Part shown: positions 11,101 to 20,935 of the stretch, piece after piece
Numbering within the stretch: the first letter of the stretch is position 1
Layout: each line of letters starts with the position of its first letter
Source: Cyanophora paradoxa
Lineage: Eukaryota > Glaucocystophyceae > Cyanophorales > Cyanophoraceae
DNA length: 64,000 nt
Reading direction: 5' to 3'
Assembly: GCA_004431415.1 (NCBI GenBank)
Contig: QPMI01000575.1
Span: 1-64,000 of the forward strand
Program-made: the position numbers and the translations under genes
Notes under the pieces: generated by a model
Seen by the model: only the letters and a program-made list of their open reading frames with translations
Databases searched by the model: none
Told to the model about the DNA's origin: nothing

Positions 11101-11378
11101 GAAGCATTAAGATGGAGACTGGGCCGCGGACCTGCAGAGCCCGCCGTGCTTTTTGTGGCCGGAAAGTCGATGCTGGAGATTGAGCTCCTCGTATCATGGG
11201 CACACTTATCAATAGCGGCAGTTTCGAAAATCGGCCTGCAGCTAGCATCGCTCGAAAAGAGCTATCCGCAGAAGCATTAAGATGGAGACTGGGCCGCGGA
11301 CCTGCAGATCTTGAGCCCGCCGTGCTTTTTGTGGCCGGAAAGTCGATGCTGGAGATTGAGCTCCTTGTATTATGGAGT
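5150..11378. repeat. Tandem satellite array, monomer about 171 bp
   Basis: Roughly 35 head-to-tail copies; anchors such as GAGCTATCCGCAGAAGCATT recur every 168-177 bases, most often 171. The edge monomers near 5201 and 11300-11378 are more divergent. At least three variants are visible: one with CATTAGTGCGCTTATCAATA, one with CATGGGCACACTTATCAATA, and a longer one containing GCTTTGCAATTCGTGGTCGG (near 5440, 6645, 8355, 9385, 9915 and 10615). Variant pairs recur as blocks, for example about 6470-6720, 8190-8430, 9200-9460, 9730-9990 and 10440-10690, suggesting partial higher-order structure. Because 171 is a multiple of three, long open frames appear on both strands; they are not genes. Confidence 0.95.
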
Positions 11379-12333
11379 TCATGTTCAATTCACGATGTGC
11401 ACGTGTGCATGCTATTGAAGCATTACACACGTGCACACGCTAGAGCTCCAGACTTTGCTTCCGCAAGTTTACTCCGGTGACTTTGCTCCAGGGGGAGAAG
11501 CCAGGGAGGGGTACCGGTCTCGTCATGCACGATTGTGCGCAGCTCCTTTCGGGTGTCGCCCTGTGGTCGGAGAACTAGCTAGAGCGCGCGATCCAGCTAG
11601 CTAGAGACTTTAGCACCGCCAGCTACCTTGGCGGCGCTCGGTCTGAGCATTCGGTACGCAACCATATGCATTGGCAGACATCGGTCTCAAGAGCACCGAT
11701 GTGGCAGCCGTACTTCGGTTGTAACGTAGCTGAAATCAATGCTTACCGCATTCGAAGCGCCGTGCGCTGCGTCCCAGCTCATAATGGTCGGGCCTGGGTG
11801 AAGTTGGCCGAGGTCGGGCCGCCCAACAACCTCCCCTTAAAAGCTGCAAATCGTCTCTAAACGACCTTTTAGAACACTTGAACCAGTCAAGGCAGCCCGC
11901 GTGCGTCGCTCTCTTGACGAGTTGTGCTCGCATCCACGCCGGACCACAGAAGCTACCGGGCCATCGGCGCTCAATGGATCCCGTGCACTTATGCCTAGCT
12001 AAGCACATTTAGCACGGCAGCAGTGCTTCCCCGCGCGGCTTTCCTAGGTGGGGTAAAGACAGGTGTGGTAAAGTCAGCCCTAACTGAGTGAAGTTGCAAG
12101 TTTACCATGTGGTAAACTTAATTCCTGGCTCCCAGTGTATTGTGAACTGCGGCTGAATTCGAAAATGAAGTTGTCGAATATTCTAATCATATTTTGCAAG
12201 CGGATCCGTCTTTTAGCAATTATATTTTGTGCGAACTGTCCTCTAGGAACTAGAAACGAAATGAAACACCTATGTCCAGACTTCGGTCAATCTAGATCAC
12301 GATCAATAGACTTTGGCCCCGCTGTGCTGCACG
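11379..12333. other. Unique host DNA, nothing recognised
   Basis: Moderately GC-rich, no convincing coding frame. Contains an imperfect inverted repeat GTGCACGTGTGCATGC / ACACACGTGCACACGC near 11396-11442 and short GGTAAA-type words near 12050-12120. Confidence 0.4.
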
Positions 12334-13226
12334 TCATCGAGGCGCTTGGCCGGGGCGCCACCGAAGACGACGGCACCCGGCGCCTTGTTGACTTGGAACG
12401 TCTGCTCCGATCGGAGTCAGGCCTAGGCCTCGCGACCGATCAACAACTGCAAATCCAAAAATGCGTGCCTTGTCAACCGAGCGGGCGCCCATGATCTGAT
12501 CGATGACGTTTCCGATCTCAGGGGCCTTTTCGGCGCTGATCCAGTGGTTGCTCTCGGCGCCAGCCCGCTGGAAGCCGATTTTGAATGCGCTGGACTCGTA
12601 GTGACCGCCGCCGCAGCAGATGCAACACGTGTCCTTCTCAGCGTGATCCACCTGCACACCGACGAATTCGATGTCATAACTGATCATGATTGTAATGCAT
12701 ACGCATGCGCACCGAGCGGTAAACAGAAAACCCGGTGAGGTCCTTCACGAAGTGCGTGATGCTCTCTGCGCCACGGAATTAAAGGATTGCATTCGAATTC
12801 GTTAACCGAACACGCGCACCATACTCCTCAGTCCACTGCTTCGCATGATCCGGGTTGATCGGCTCCATGGACTCGGTTGCATTCTTGTTCCCGAGACCAA
12901 ACATCGCAAGTGGTGCCCTGCCGCGGTAACGGTGGCTCTCGTACCTGCCGAAAGTTGAAGGTCTCAACTTTCGCGTGCCACTGTGCAAGACTATAGCGCT
13001 TACTTGATTCGAAGGTCCGTGACGATGAGGCGCGCTTCATCGGGTCTCGGCGCCGGCGGCTTGCACAGCCCGCAGCAGTCCAAACACGTTTCAGCTGGAC
13101 GGTAGGGGATTTGCATCTGCAAATCGAGACATGTAAAGGGTTTGGGTCGAACAACCGAAATTCCAAAGATATACGTAAACGTGCCTCCCACTTCCCATAG
13201 AGCTCCTCATCTTTTATAAGATCCAT
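12334..13226 (-). pseudogene. Possible host gene or relic on the minus strand
   Basis: Three adjacent minus-strand stretches have protein-like composition: about 13191-13003 (AETCLDCCGLCKPPAPRPDE), about 12905-12780 (MFGLGNKNATESMEPINPDH) and 12687-12334 (DIEFVGVQVDHAEKDTCC, then ICCGGGHYESS). They lie in different frames, as expected for exons of one gene or for decayed pieces. The Cys-rich signatures may bind metal. I do not recognise a family and could not settle splice sites, so this is a weak call; it could also be chance open frames. Confidence 0.2.
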
Positions 13227-13713
13227 GTCCCTGAAAACGGCGCCATCATCAAATGGCGCACGCCATCAACAACGTTCGACGCACTTCCATGCGAGTTGAC
13301 GCGTGTTAACCTTGCTCTTGCCCATCTCTTCACAAGTTCAACAATGTGAGAAGCCTCCGAATTCGAAGCTGCACTACCGGCCGCGGCCGGGCGGGAATTT
13401 TCGAAGCTGTTGCTGTATACGTACGCGATATACGGTAGCCTACTAGGATAGTACGGTAGTTGCAACTTGCAATTGCAATTGCCGTCGCCGTGACGTCGAT
13501 TCGGCGAGCCTACCCGGTACTCGGCGAGCCTAGCTATATATATAGGCGGCCGGGCCTGACGCAGTGACTCACAGACTCACGTGTGCACACTGCACAGTGA
13601 TCACTGATCATGAGGGGTCGCACGACGTACTTTACTCATTCAAGAGTCCGACCGTCGGACCAACATTACATGGGTAACATGGCTAGTTGCACCGCGTTTC
13701 CCTGTGGAGTCGG
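13227..13713. other. Intergenic, nothing recognised
   Basis: No supportable gene. Contains a short direct repeat TCGGCGAGCCTA (13499-13510 and 13521-13532) and clustered CAC/GTG words near 13560-13610. Confidence 0.4.
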
Positions 13714-13719
13714 TCGGGG

Positions 13720-14123
13720 CTAGGGTTGCCGTGTCCATGCCACTCCATGGACATGTCAGTCAACCCGGTGGACATGGACATTCGGACACGGACATGCCCG
13801 CCGACATGTCCGCGGACATTGAATATTTAATTAAATTAAATTATATAATATTAAATGCCAAAAGCTTAAGTGAGGCGGCGGGGCAGCTTTGGCGAGGTTC
13901 CCGCTGCCCTCCGCCTCTTTCCAAGCATCAGAGACGTGTTGCTAACTTTAGCAGTGTTCTGCTAACGTGTTTAGAGCACGTTTAGCACGCGTTTCAGCCG
14001 GTTTCGAGGGGTATCCCCCCTAATGTCCACGGACATGTCCACCCGGACCCACGGACATTGACATGACATGTCCGCGGACATGGACATGTCAATGTCCGCG
14101 GACATCGGACACGGCAACCCTAG
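13720..14123. mobile_element. MITE with 17-bp TIRs and 6-bp target duplication
   Basis: Perfect terminal inverted repeats CTAGGGTTGCCGTGTCC (13720-13736) and its complement (14107-14123). Flanked by TCGGGG at 13714-13719 and 14124-14129. The interior is packed with GGACATGTCC-type palindromes near both ends around a GC-poor core (13818-13860). No coding capacity. A related element with CTAGGGCTGGGC ends lies at 53489-54031. Confidence 0.85.
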
Positions 14124-14257
14124 TCGGGGCCCCAGCTGCAGCAGACGGTACTACGGACTCTCTAGTACGGAGTCTACGGTACTACGGTATATGGTACGTG
14201 TATATGGTACTTTGATGCGCAGCGCCGCATGCGCAGACTCCGGCTCCGGCACTGACC

Positions 14258-14790
14258 GGCAGTGCCGGGGCCGCGGCCGCCAACTCGCGATCGGCGCCAA
14301 CTAACGCCGCCAAGTTAACTTAGTACTAAGTTAGTACTACTTAGTAGTAGTAACTAGTAAGTTGCGGCGCCGGCGCCAACTTCGAGTCACTGAGAGTCAA
14401 GTCCCGGTCCGGATCCCTCACTGAGTCAATTCACATGCAATGCAAACCGCGTGACGGTGAGCCGGCCCGGCGGGTCAGGTGATCGACTTCCGGCAGTGCC
14501 GCGGCGCCGGCCCGGGCCGCGGCCGCCAAGTTGCCGAAGTTGCGCCAACTTGCAACTTGGCAACTCGGCGCCAAGTTAACTTAGTACTACGGTACTAAGT
14601 TAGTAGTAGTAAGTTACTAGTAACTTAGTAAGTTGCGGCGCCGGCGCCAACTTCCGAAGTTCGAGTCAAGTCCCGGTCCGGACTCCGGACTCCGGACTCC
14701 GGGATCCCTCACTGAGTCAATTGCAATGCAAACCGCGTGACGGTGAGCCGGCCCGCCGGGCCGGCGGGTCAGGTGATCGACTTCCGTAAC
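14258..14790. repeat. Two diverged tandem copies of a roughly 265-bp unit
   Basis: About 14258-14492 and 14493-14790 share the blocks GGCAGTGCCG, CCAAGTTAACTTAGTACT, GTTGCGGCGCCGGCGCCAAC, TCCCTCACTGAGTCAATT, ATGCAAACCGCGTGACGGTG and GGTCAGGTGATCGACTTCCG in the same order. The second copy has an extra stretch and a short CCGGACT triplication near 14678-14698. Confidence 0.75.
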
Positions 14791-14883
14791 GTAACGGTAA
14801 GTTTCGTGCTGTACCAGCCTGTATATACGTACCGTAACGTACGTATACGTATACTCAGTATATGTATATACCGTCATGATCAC

Positions 14884-15072
14884 TACCGTAAAACACAATA
14901 ATATGACGGTCAAATTTATGTCGTTTTAAAACCCGACCCTTCTCTATGCGAAACATGATGTCCCCGTCGTTATATATGCATATGTCGTTATCTCCCGTCC
15001 GAGGCGAAATAATTTGGGGATGACATAATAAAGCTTTTTAAGTGCGTACCTTCATATTCTGTTTTACGGTAT
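14884..15072. mobile_element. Small TIR element (MITE), relative of 51661-52023
   Basis: Ends TACCGTAAAACA and TGTTTTACGGTA form a 12-bp inverted repeat. Interior blocks (GACGGTCAAATT, TATGTCGTT, AAATAATTTGGGGATGACAT) match, in opposite orientation, the element at 51661-52023. Non-coding. Confidence 0.6.
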
Positions 15073-16481
15073 ATTACCGTAGTACCGTGTACGGTGTTAT
15101 CATAGTATATTACTTCCAGACTAAAATAATACCAGTTACCAAGTTACGGTTACCGTATACCGTATACGTAGTTCACGTGCCGAGTCGTGCGAATACACGC
15201 AGAAAGCACATGATATTACAGAATAGCCTAGTAGAGGTAGGCAAGCCTGTATTTGATGAATTTGTTTGGCCCGCGACCGTCGGACATGCGCTAGCCTAGT
15301 AGAAATGAGAAGCTAGTTTACGTCAAGCTTAATTATAAGAGGCCGCCTCTCCCCCCCTCGGCTCGAGCCCTGGCTGGCCGGCTCGACCTAGCTCGCCCCT
15401 GGCTCGAGCCAGCCGCTGAGCCCTCCCCTCCGAGGCTCTCCGAATATTTCCGATGTGACACGTGCACTGTACATGTGACAGCCTACCGCAGCCGAGGTCC
15501 GCAAGTAAGTTAATGAGGCTGTGGCCGGATTCACCAACAAAAAAACGTTTAATGCGACGTCGACATGAAGAAATTAATTACATAATGCGGTTATATATAT
15601 TAATTAGCTCGACCCGGACGGTGGCCGGACCCCGGCCGCGAAATGGCCCTAATTGTGACATTGCAATTGATGCGGCACAAAATTATATAAAAAATGCGTT
15701 TTGAAGCTTTTCGCATAGCGTATACCGTATACCGTATACGTACGTAGGTAGTAGACTACTAGTACTAGTAGTTCGGAAGCTGCAGCTGGGCCCTCGGGGG
15801 GTACAAACAGTAGTTTATGAGCGTTTTGAAAGCAATATTTTAATTAAGTATTATACTATGATACAAAATTAAGCTACTGGGCTATCGATCGCGACGATAT
15901 CTAGATCTGGGCTTGCGAAGACGTGAGTCACGTCACGATATCTCAGAGTCTGGGCTTGCGAAGTCACGTACGCGTGGCGTCGTCAATTGCAAGCGCCGCG
16001 CCGCGGCACGGCGCGGCGCCGCGGCGGGCCGGCGGCCCGGCGGCGTTCTAGCATGGAATGTGGAGACTTGCAATCGAGCTCGATTCCACGAACAGTCACC
16101 AAGGCGATGAACTCAAAATTTTGACGCGGTTGCAAAAAATTGCCTATGTAACCGCGCGTCACTGCGGCGTCAGGACTCAGGAGTCAGGACCCCATGGCCA
16201 GGGGCCCAATTGCAACGACCGAAGCGACCAAGTGCCAAAAAAATGATCATCGGATGTCATGGGCCTCATCATCGGCCCTCATGGCCCCTTCGGTCGTTAA
16301 CAAGTGTCAATTTCAATTTCAATTTGTCCATTCATGCATCGCGTTAATTCGCTACCGATTCATGCATCGCATTTATATATTTTACCGGTCTCGCGACCGA
16401 TACTGGAAGTCGGGTAATATTTAAGACGCCTTCGAATCCCGCCCGGCCCGTTTCAGAATCTCATTCGATCATGCCCTACGT
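15073..16481. other. Repeat-rich host intergenic DNA
   Basis: No gene supported. Holds runs of TACCGTATACCGTATACG-type words (15149-15175, 15720-15742), a pyrimidine-rich GAGCC/GGCTCGAGCC segment near 15345-15440, and a very GC-rich palindromic patch at about 15988-16045. Confidence 0.4.
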
Positions 16482-16485
16482 ATAC

Positions 16486-16960
16486 TGTGCCGTCACGTCT
16501 CGCACGTCTAGGGGAGAGACGTAGACCCACACCGCGTACAACAGTGTACGGACCTGCGATGCACTCGACTGTAGGCCAGCCCGAGTCCCAGGCAGCCCGT
16601 AGCTATGAGATTGCAAGCCGCAGTGCTAGTATTAATTACAGCTGCTACGTAAGCCCAAGTTACTTAGTTAACGCTGTACCAAGCTCGATTAATTGGTAAT
16701 CACAAGTCTGCCCGAGTCCACTAGACTCTGACTATTTACGGGGCTAAGCCACCGCGTGCCACGTCGGCTCAGGCCCTGGCCACGTCGGCTCGGGCCCTTC
16801 AGCGCCACGTCGGCTCGGGCCCTTGAGCGCCGCCGTGCACGTGTCGGGCCGGGGGCCCCTCCGGGACCGGGTACGCCGCGCCCGGCGGCCGGCACCCCCT
16901 CGAGGCCCGCGGCGGGTACGCCCCCACGTTGATCGCGAACTCGCGATCGCGCCCGCGACA
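16486..16960 (-). repeat. LTR (3' copy, left)
   Basis: 475 bp, begins TGTGCCGTCACGTC and ends GCGCCCGCGACA on the + strand. I see no difference from the right copy. Contains three spaced copies of CCACGTCGGCTC (near 16760-16820). Confidence 0.9.
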
Positions 16961-17424
16961 TTCGCCGCAGCACAAGAAAGCCGTCCTCGGCGTCCATCCC
17001 GCGACGTTCGCCGCAGCAAATCGAAAGTCCCCGAATATTTACATATCCACAATTCAGAAGGGTGAGCTGCCGAACAACGACATCGACCGGCTCCGTCCCT
17101 TCGCAACTCGCAGTTGACGTCGGCCCCGCAGCCGCCGCTGCCCCTCGACGTCTTGCGAGTCTGGCCCCTCCGGCCTGCGGCTGGATCTGTAGACGGCGAG
17201 AAAAGAGGGAGTCCTGTGCTGCAGAACGCGGACGCCGCCGCGACGAGCACTTCCAAAATTTCCGCTCTTGTTCTCAAATCCGCCTGACGAGATTCTCCGC
17301 CCATTTTCGACCCCAGAATAAAATTAGCGGCCGGACGCACAGCTAAATTGACGGTTGCTGTGGGTCCGCCGGCGGTAGGTGCACTTGCACATCGAGTCCG
17401 AAGACCGAGAATGTCCGCCGAGGT
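16961..17424. other. Retrotransposon internal DNA left of the nested element
   Basis: GC-rich, no coding frame with recognisable motifs on either strand. It would be the 3' untranslated end of the minus-strand retrotransposon. No clear purine tract precedes the 3' LTR. Confidence 0.5.
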
Positions 17425-17430
17425 TGCTCA
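17425..17430. repeat. Target site duplication, left (TGCTCA)
   Basis: TGCTCA abuts the left terminus ACACATAG and is repeated directly after the right terminus CTATGTGT at 47903-47908. Confidence 0.85.
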
Positions 17431-17713
17431 ACACATAGTAAAATGCGGAGTTTTAACCCTCGGCTTATCTTAATTGATTTTGTTGATATATCTCGTATAT
17501 TCTATTTCAATCAATCGATAATCTGTGTATATCTTATCGAATAGTCATTTATTTCGATTATTTTGTATTCTTTTCGATATTTTATCGTAAATTTCTCTTA
17601 TTTTCCGATTAGTCTTACTGAGTCTATCGATAATCTGTATATATTTCCGAATATTATAACTGAATCTCAATTAGATCTTGCCTCTGGTTAAAACTCCGCA
17701 TTTTACTATGTGT
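17431..17713. repeat. Left terminal repeat, self-complementary ends (283 bp)
   Basis: The outermost 28 bases (17431-17458, ACACATAGTAAAATGCGGAG...) are repeated perfectly in inverted form at 17686-17713, so one strand can fold into a stem with a roughly 227-base head. The mirror copy is at 47620-47902. The stretch between is AT-rich with ATCGATAATCTGT repeated (17513-17525 and 17626-17638). Confidence 0.85.
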
Positions 17714-18424
17714 GATTGGTCTGTTTGTTAATTGATTTAATCGATATTATATTCATGTACTTTCTCGATTAAATTTAATTAAATTTAATTCATTTAATCG
17801 GAAATATATCGCTAAACTCGATTAAGATCCATAAATGATTCATTTGTTAAATAAAACAAATCGATCTCTTATTGAATCCAATCGTAATTATACATGAAAC
17901 TTATATGTTTTTATCATGTTTTAATGATTCTAAGGGGGGACCCTTAGGATTTTTGAAATAATTGGGTGTGACACATACCATATTCAGTAAGGACCTCTTA
18001 TATTGTGAAAATCTCAGTGTTAGTTGTGTAGTTGATTCAAAAAATGCATTTTATACTCTGATTCATTGTTATTTCCTGTGAAATTTGAGTCAACTCAACC
18101 CACTTAGTCAACCCTTGTATTGAATTCGTAACAAAATCCATATACTATTACTACTTTTACGATTAATATGAGTCAACCTTGAGTCCACTTTAATAATAGG
18201 GGGAATCTTGGGGAGATGTCATTGTAGAAAGCTATTGTAGTAAAATGATATATTATGTCCTTTTGTTACAATAGCTGATCAATGTTATTGTTAGAAAACA
18301 AAGGAATCCTTTCACTGGGATTTTGTTTTTTACGGTTATAAAATTGTATCTGTGGTGCATTTTGTCGAATTGCTTGTATTAAACTGTTTTGCTCTTCTAT
18401 GTATTCGATCGTACTTTTATGTGA
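17714..18424. other. Subterminal AT-rich non-coding region
   Basis: No gene. Contains TTAAATTTAATTAAATTT-type runs near 17773-17790 and the block CATTGTAGAAAGCTATTGTA (18220-18239) shared in inverted form with the decayed element at about 4211-4230. Equivalent stretches are 26270-26982 and 46919-47619. Confidence 0.6.
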
Positions 18425-18737
18425 AGGTTACATTAATGTTTAAAAAGTTACATGGAGTTACGTGATGGGTTACGTAGATATTTTACGATTACTAAGACCA
18501 TTCTCAGTGTTAAAATGGTTGATTTATCGCTATTTTGTCACTGTGAGTTACGGTTACGCAACTTTTTGAATTCTTTCTGAAAATTTGGCTGGGGGTCTTT
18601 TTATAGGTGAAGGTCTAAAACTTGCGTAACCACGTAACTTGCGTAACCTCTACGACATTATGGTGTCATTTCTCTATACTTTTAGGTTACGTAACGTTTT
18701 TACTTACGTAACTTGTGTAACCTTAACGTAACCTTGT
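18425..18737. repeat. Iteron repeat R1
   Basis: Dense GTTAC(G) words with the conserved order: several GGTTAC copies, GGTTACGTAGATATTTTACG, an inverted repeat around TTCTCAGTGT, GTTACGGTTACGCAACTTTT, TTTTTATAGGTGAAGGTC, CTTGCGTAACC twice, then GGTTACGTAACGTTTTTACT and CCTTAACGTAACC. Lies downstream of gene A. Other R1 copies: 26983-27295 and 46600-46918 (inverted). Confidence 0.85.
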
Positions 18738-18810
18738 TATTCTTACATTTAATCACTGTTATACTATGATATCATGATAACTAAAAATGATACATGATAA
18801 TTGCTTATCT

Positions 18811-19272
18811 TTAACCACGTAGAGATGTTAGATGATCACAATCGAACATCTTAAAGATCTTGCATATCTCATTTTCAGGATCGGTGACATACCATAGACG
18901 GTGTCGCTTATCAAATAAAGCGCCTTGGTTTTTAATGTATTTACGTAATGATGCCTGGGTAAATATACGTTTAGCTTCTATTTCAGGTAGTTTAGTTTTT
19001 ATGTCACCAACGAAATATAGACGTTTCGGGCGATTATGATAATCAGGATCGATAACGATGGGGTTTATTGTAGGAAAGTGCTTTAAGATTCTGTGAAACT
19101 TGTAGCAAACAAACCAATACCCTGTGTCATCATCGAATTTAACGCCACAATCTTTGATATCTAATAGTGATCTGAAACAAGTATTACGGAGGTTGCTTAT
19201 ATCCAACATGTAAGCGCCGTAGTAATGGTGCGGCTCGTTTGTGGTGTTTCCGAAATAAATGAATTGATCCAT
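18811..19272 (-). CDS. Gene A: protein with two W-containing modules
   Basis: 153 residues from ATG 19272. Two segments share the pattern Lx(3)GxxFDxxxxxW(F/Y)V: LLDIKDCGVKFDDDTGYWFV (about residues 36-55) and YIKNQGALFDKRHRLWYV (about 113-130). This resembles small DUF5710-like modules of phage and plasmid replication proteins, an impression from memory. AAAAATTGA lies 26-34 bases upstream on the same strand (19298-19306). It is divergent from gene B across iteron repeat R2. Copies at 27369-27830 and 46065-46525. Function unknown. Confidence 0.75.
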   Translation of the reverse strand: MDQFIYFGNTTNEPHHYYGAYMLDISNLRNTCFRSLLDIKDCGVKFDDDTGYWFVCYKFHRILKHFPTINPIVIDPDYHNRPKRLYFVGDIKTKLPEIEAKRIFTQASLRKYIKNQGALFDKRHRLWYVTDPENEICKIFKMFDCDHLTSLRG

Positions 19273-19297
19273 TTGTAATCAGATGTTAAAAAGATTG

Positions 19298-19306
19298 TCA
19301 ATTTTT
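19298..19306 (-). promoter_or_regulatory. AAAAATTGA promoter-like motif of gene A
   Basis: Perfect match, on the gene strand, to the early-gene motif described for mimivirus relatives (AAAATTGA; AAAAATTGA in Cafeteria roenbergensis virus). Equivalent copies at 27856-27864 and 46032-46040. Confidence 0.65.
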
Positions 19307-19332
19307 CATAAATCCTTCTCTGTAAAGTTTTG

Positions 19333-19678
19333 GTTAAACAATTGGAAAACTGCGGTTACACAACAGTTACACGGCGGTTACACTTGGTTACGCGGGGTTA
19401 CAGGTGAGGTTACGTAGTGATTTTTCGATAAACCACACCATTTTCAGTGTGGTAATCGATAAAAATAACCATTTAGATCCATTGAGGTTACGGTTACGCA
19501 ACTTTTTGAATTCTTTTTAAAAAAATGGCTGGGGGTCTTTTTATAGGTGAAGGTCTAAAACTTGCGTAACCGCGTAACTTGCGTAACCTCACGAGATTTA
19601 TGGTGTCTTTTTGGTATTTTTAAGGTTACGTAACGTTTTTACTTACGTAACCTGTGTAACCTTAACGTAACCTTATTA
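19333..19678. repeat. Iteron repeat R2 (between divergent genes A and B)
   Basis: Same architecture as R1. The left part has six GGTTAC-type words (GCGGTTACAC, CAGTTACACG, GGTTACGCGGGGTTACAG), followed by the hairpin CCACACC-ATTTTCA-GTGTGG near 19432-19451. Positioned to serve as a two-way promoter or a replication origin. Other copies: 27890-28234 and 45660-45998. Confidence 0.85.
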
Positions 19679-19833
19679 TAACATCTTAAAAATGTCATCT
19701 GTTATCAAACGGTAGCGGGTGCGATACATAAGATCATGTCACGAGAAGCGATAGGATCCGCTTGTGAAGCGATGAAAAAATGAAGCAAATCTTAAAACTT
19801 AAACAATAAGTGAGATACAGCGGAATGTACAAT

Positions 19834-20310
19834 ATGAACGCGTCGGATATCCTGACCTACATTAAGAGTATTACCCATATTCCTGTTCTCATCGATGCTG
19901 ACCTATCTTTAAAGAAGGCAAACCCTAACACTATCTGTATTGTGCCGTATGATACTAAACATCGTGCGTATTTCGAAATGTTTCGTAAAAACTTGGGTTA
20001 TTCACCTAATACCCGTTTCGTCTGCTTTCTCACATTAGAGACTCACTATATTCTTGTTCCGGTTCTTACTGAAACATCGTGTAAATCGTTTATCTCTAAG
20101 ATCATCTCTAAATGGTCTATTAACCTACCTGCGCAATCTAATGAAACTAAGGAGTGCGTCATATGCCTTGATGACTGTAAAACTAAAATACAAATGTCTT
20201 GTTTGACATGTTTCGCCAAAATGTGCAACACATGCTTTTTACAGTTGAAGAGATCAGAGAGCTTTAAATGTCCGATCTGTCGTAATGACATAAAGACGCA
20301 ACGTGATTAA
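19834..20310 (+). CDS. Gene B: RING-finger protein, paralogue of gene E
   Basis: ATG 19834 is chosen because MNASDILTYIKSIT then aligns with the start of gene E (MNLNDILTFSQSIS); ATG 19825 is also possible. 158 residues. The C-terminal 50 residues form a RING-type zinc site: CVICLDD, then CLTCFAKMCNTCF, then CPICRND. The N-terminal 100 residues are shared only with gene E and have no known fold to me. RING proteins usually act as ubiquitin ligases; viral ones often redirect host protein turnover. Copies at 28391-28867 and 45029-45505; the latter has one substitution (Phe to Tyr in CNTCF). Confidence 0.85.
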   Translation: MNASDILTYIKSITHIPVLIDADLSLKKANPNTICIVPYDTKHRAYFEMFRKNLGYSPNTRFVCFLTLETHYILVPVLTETSCKSFISKIISKWSINLPAQSNETKECVICLDDCKTKIQMSCLTCFAKMCNTCFLQLKRSESFKCPICRNDIKTQRD

Positions 20311-20313
20311 TGT

Positions 20314-20322
20314 AAAAATTGA
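20314..20322 (+). promoter_or_regulatory. AAAAATTGA promoter-like motif of gene C
   Basis: Perfect motif 38 bases before ATG 20360. Equivalent copies at 28871-28879 and 45017-45025. Confidence 0.6.
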
Positions 20323-20359
20323 TGGAAGATAAAAGTTTTTCTGAGTGTGCCGCTCTGAC

Positions 20360-20563
20360 ATGAAAGAGAAAATGAATAATGGACATTGGGTAACTTTGGC
20401 GACATTGCATAATAAGAAGATTGAGCTTATCCATCGGGAGGTTGATCTTAAACACACAAAAAGACAAGACCATGAAAGACTACAAAATGTTAAACAGTAT
20501 ATTGATGCAATCGATGTAATGATAGATGTAGTGAATACGATCGCTAAAATTAAGACCATGTGA
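20360..20563 (+). CDS. Gene C: small helical protein, unknown
   Basis: 67 residues from ATG 20360 (MKEKMNNGHW). Charged, predicted helical: LHNKKIELIHREVDLKHTKR, then a heptad-like LQNVKQYIDAIDVMIDVVN. No Cys, no known motif. It has its own AAAAATTGA motif upstream and a hairpin just after its stop, which support it over the opposite-strand frame covering the same bases. Copies at 28917-29120 and 44776-44979 are intact. Confidence 0.65.
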   Translation: MKEKMNNGHWVTLATLHNKKIELIHREVDLKHTKRQDHERLQNVKQYIDAIDVMIDVVNTIAKIKTM

Positions 20564-20572
20564 ATTTCATCG

Positions 20573-20588
20573 ATAGCGCAAGCGCTAT
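20573..20588. terminator. 3' hairpin between convergent genes C and D
   Basis: ATAGCGC-AA-GCGCTAT, a perfect 7-bp stem running into TTTTT, 10 bases after gene C stops and just beyond the end of gene D on the other strand. Mimivirus-type transcripts end at such hairpins. Copy at 29130-29145. Confidence 0.65.
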
Positions 20589-20593
20589 TTTTA

Positions 20594-20893
20594 TTACTTC
20601 TGTGTGCGGTTTTCAAGCTTCTGCCTCAATCTGAATGTTATAATGCTACCATCATGTCGTGCCTTCCCCCTTTGAATCGCTTTCGATATTTCCCCGGGTG
20701 TGTTCTCATCGAAATCAATGAATCGGGAAACCTTCTTTATAAACTGTCTCTGTAAATATCCGGGTAGTTGGTTGATATTACACCCGTCGTTTTTCTTAAC
20801 AAGGTTCTCGTAAATAATGCTACTGCGGTCATCCTGTGATAAATCGGGATTTTGAAGCTGTTCTATGAAAGCGTCGGGAATCCGTGAAGTCAT
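20594..20893 (-). CDS. Gene D: small basic protein, unknown
   Basis: 99 residues from ATG 20893 (MTSRIPDAFIEQLQNPDLSQ). C-terminal half is basic: FIKKVSRFIDFDENTPGEIS followed by a K/R-rich tail. Helix-turn-helix-like spacing is possible but not diagnostic. It is convergent with gene C. Copies: 29151-29450 intact, and 44448 onward frameshifted near 44650. Confidence 0.65.
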   Translation of the reverse strand: MTSRIPDAFIEQLQNPDLSQDDRSSIIYENLVKKNDGCNINQLPGYLQRQFIKKVSRFIDFDENTPGEISKAIQRGKARHDGSIITFRLRQKLENRTQK

Positions 20894-20935
20894 TGTAGGT
20901 TACACTGTCTATTTTGGCGGGTTGTCATTTTTTGC

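Noticed and set aside
5150-11378. Resemblance to primate alpha satellite (171-bp period, TTCGAAAATCGG near a CENP-B-box-like pattern)
   Set aside because: The spacing of TTCG and CGG does not fit the CENP-B box and the sequence is otherwise unrelated; the period match is likely coincidence.
5295-11480. Many overlapping ORFs of 60-180 codons on both strands, with repeated peptides such as ENRPAASIVRKELSAE
   Set aside because: They follow the 171-bp satellite period (57 codons), appear on both strands and vary only with monomer variants; no start context or domain supports them.
20254-20616. Hydrophobic 120-codon minus-strand frame opposite gene C
   Set aside because: It is the complement of gene C and the end of gene B; gene C has its own motif and hairpin.
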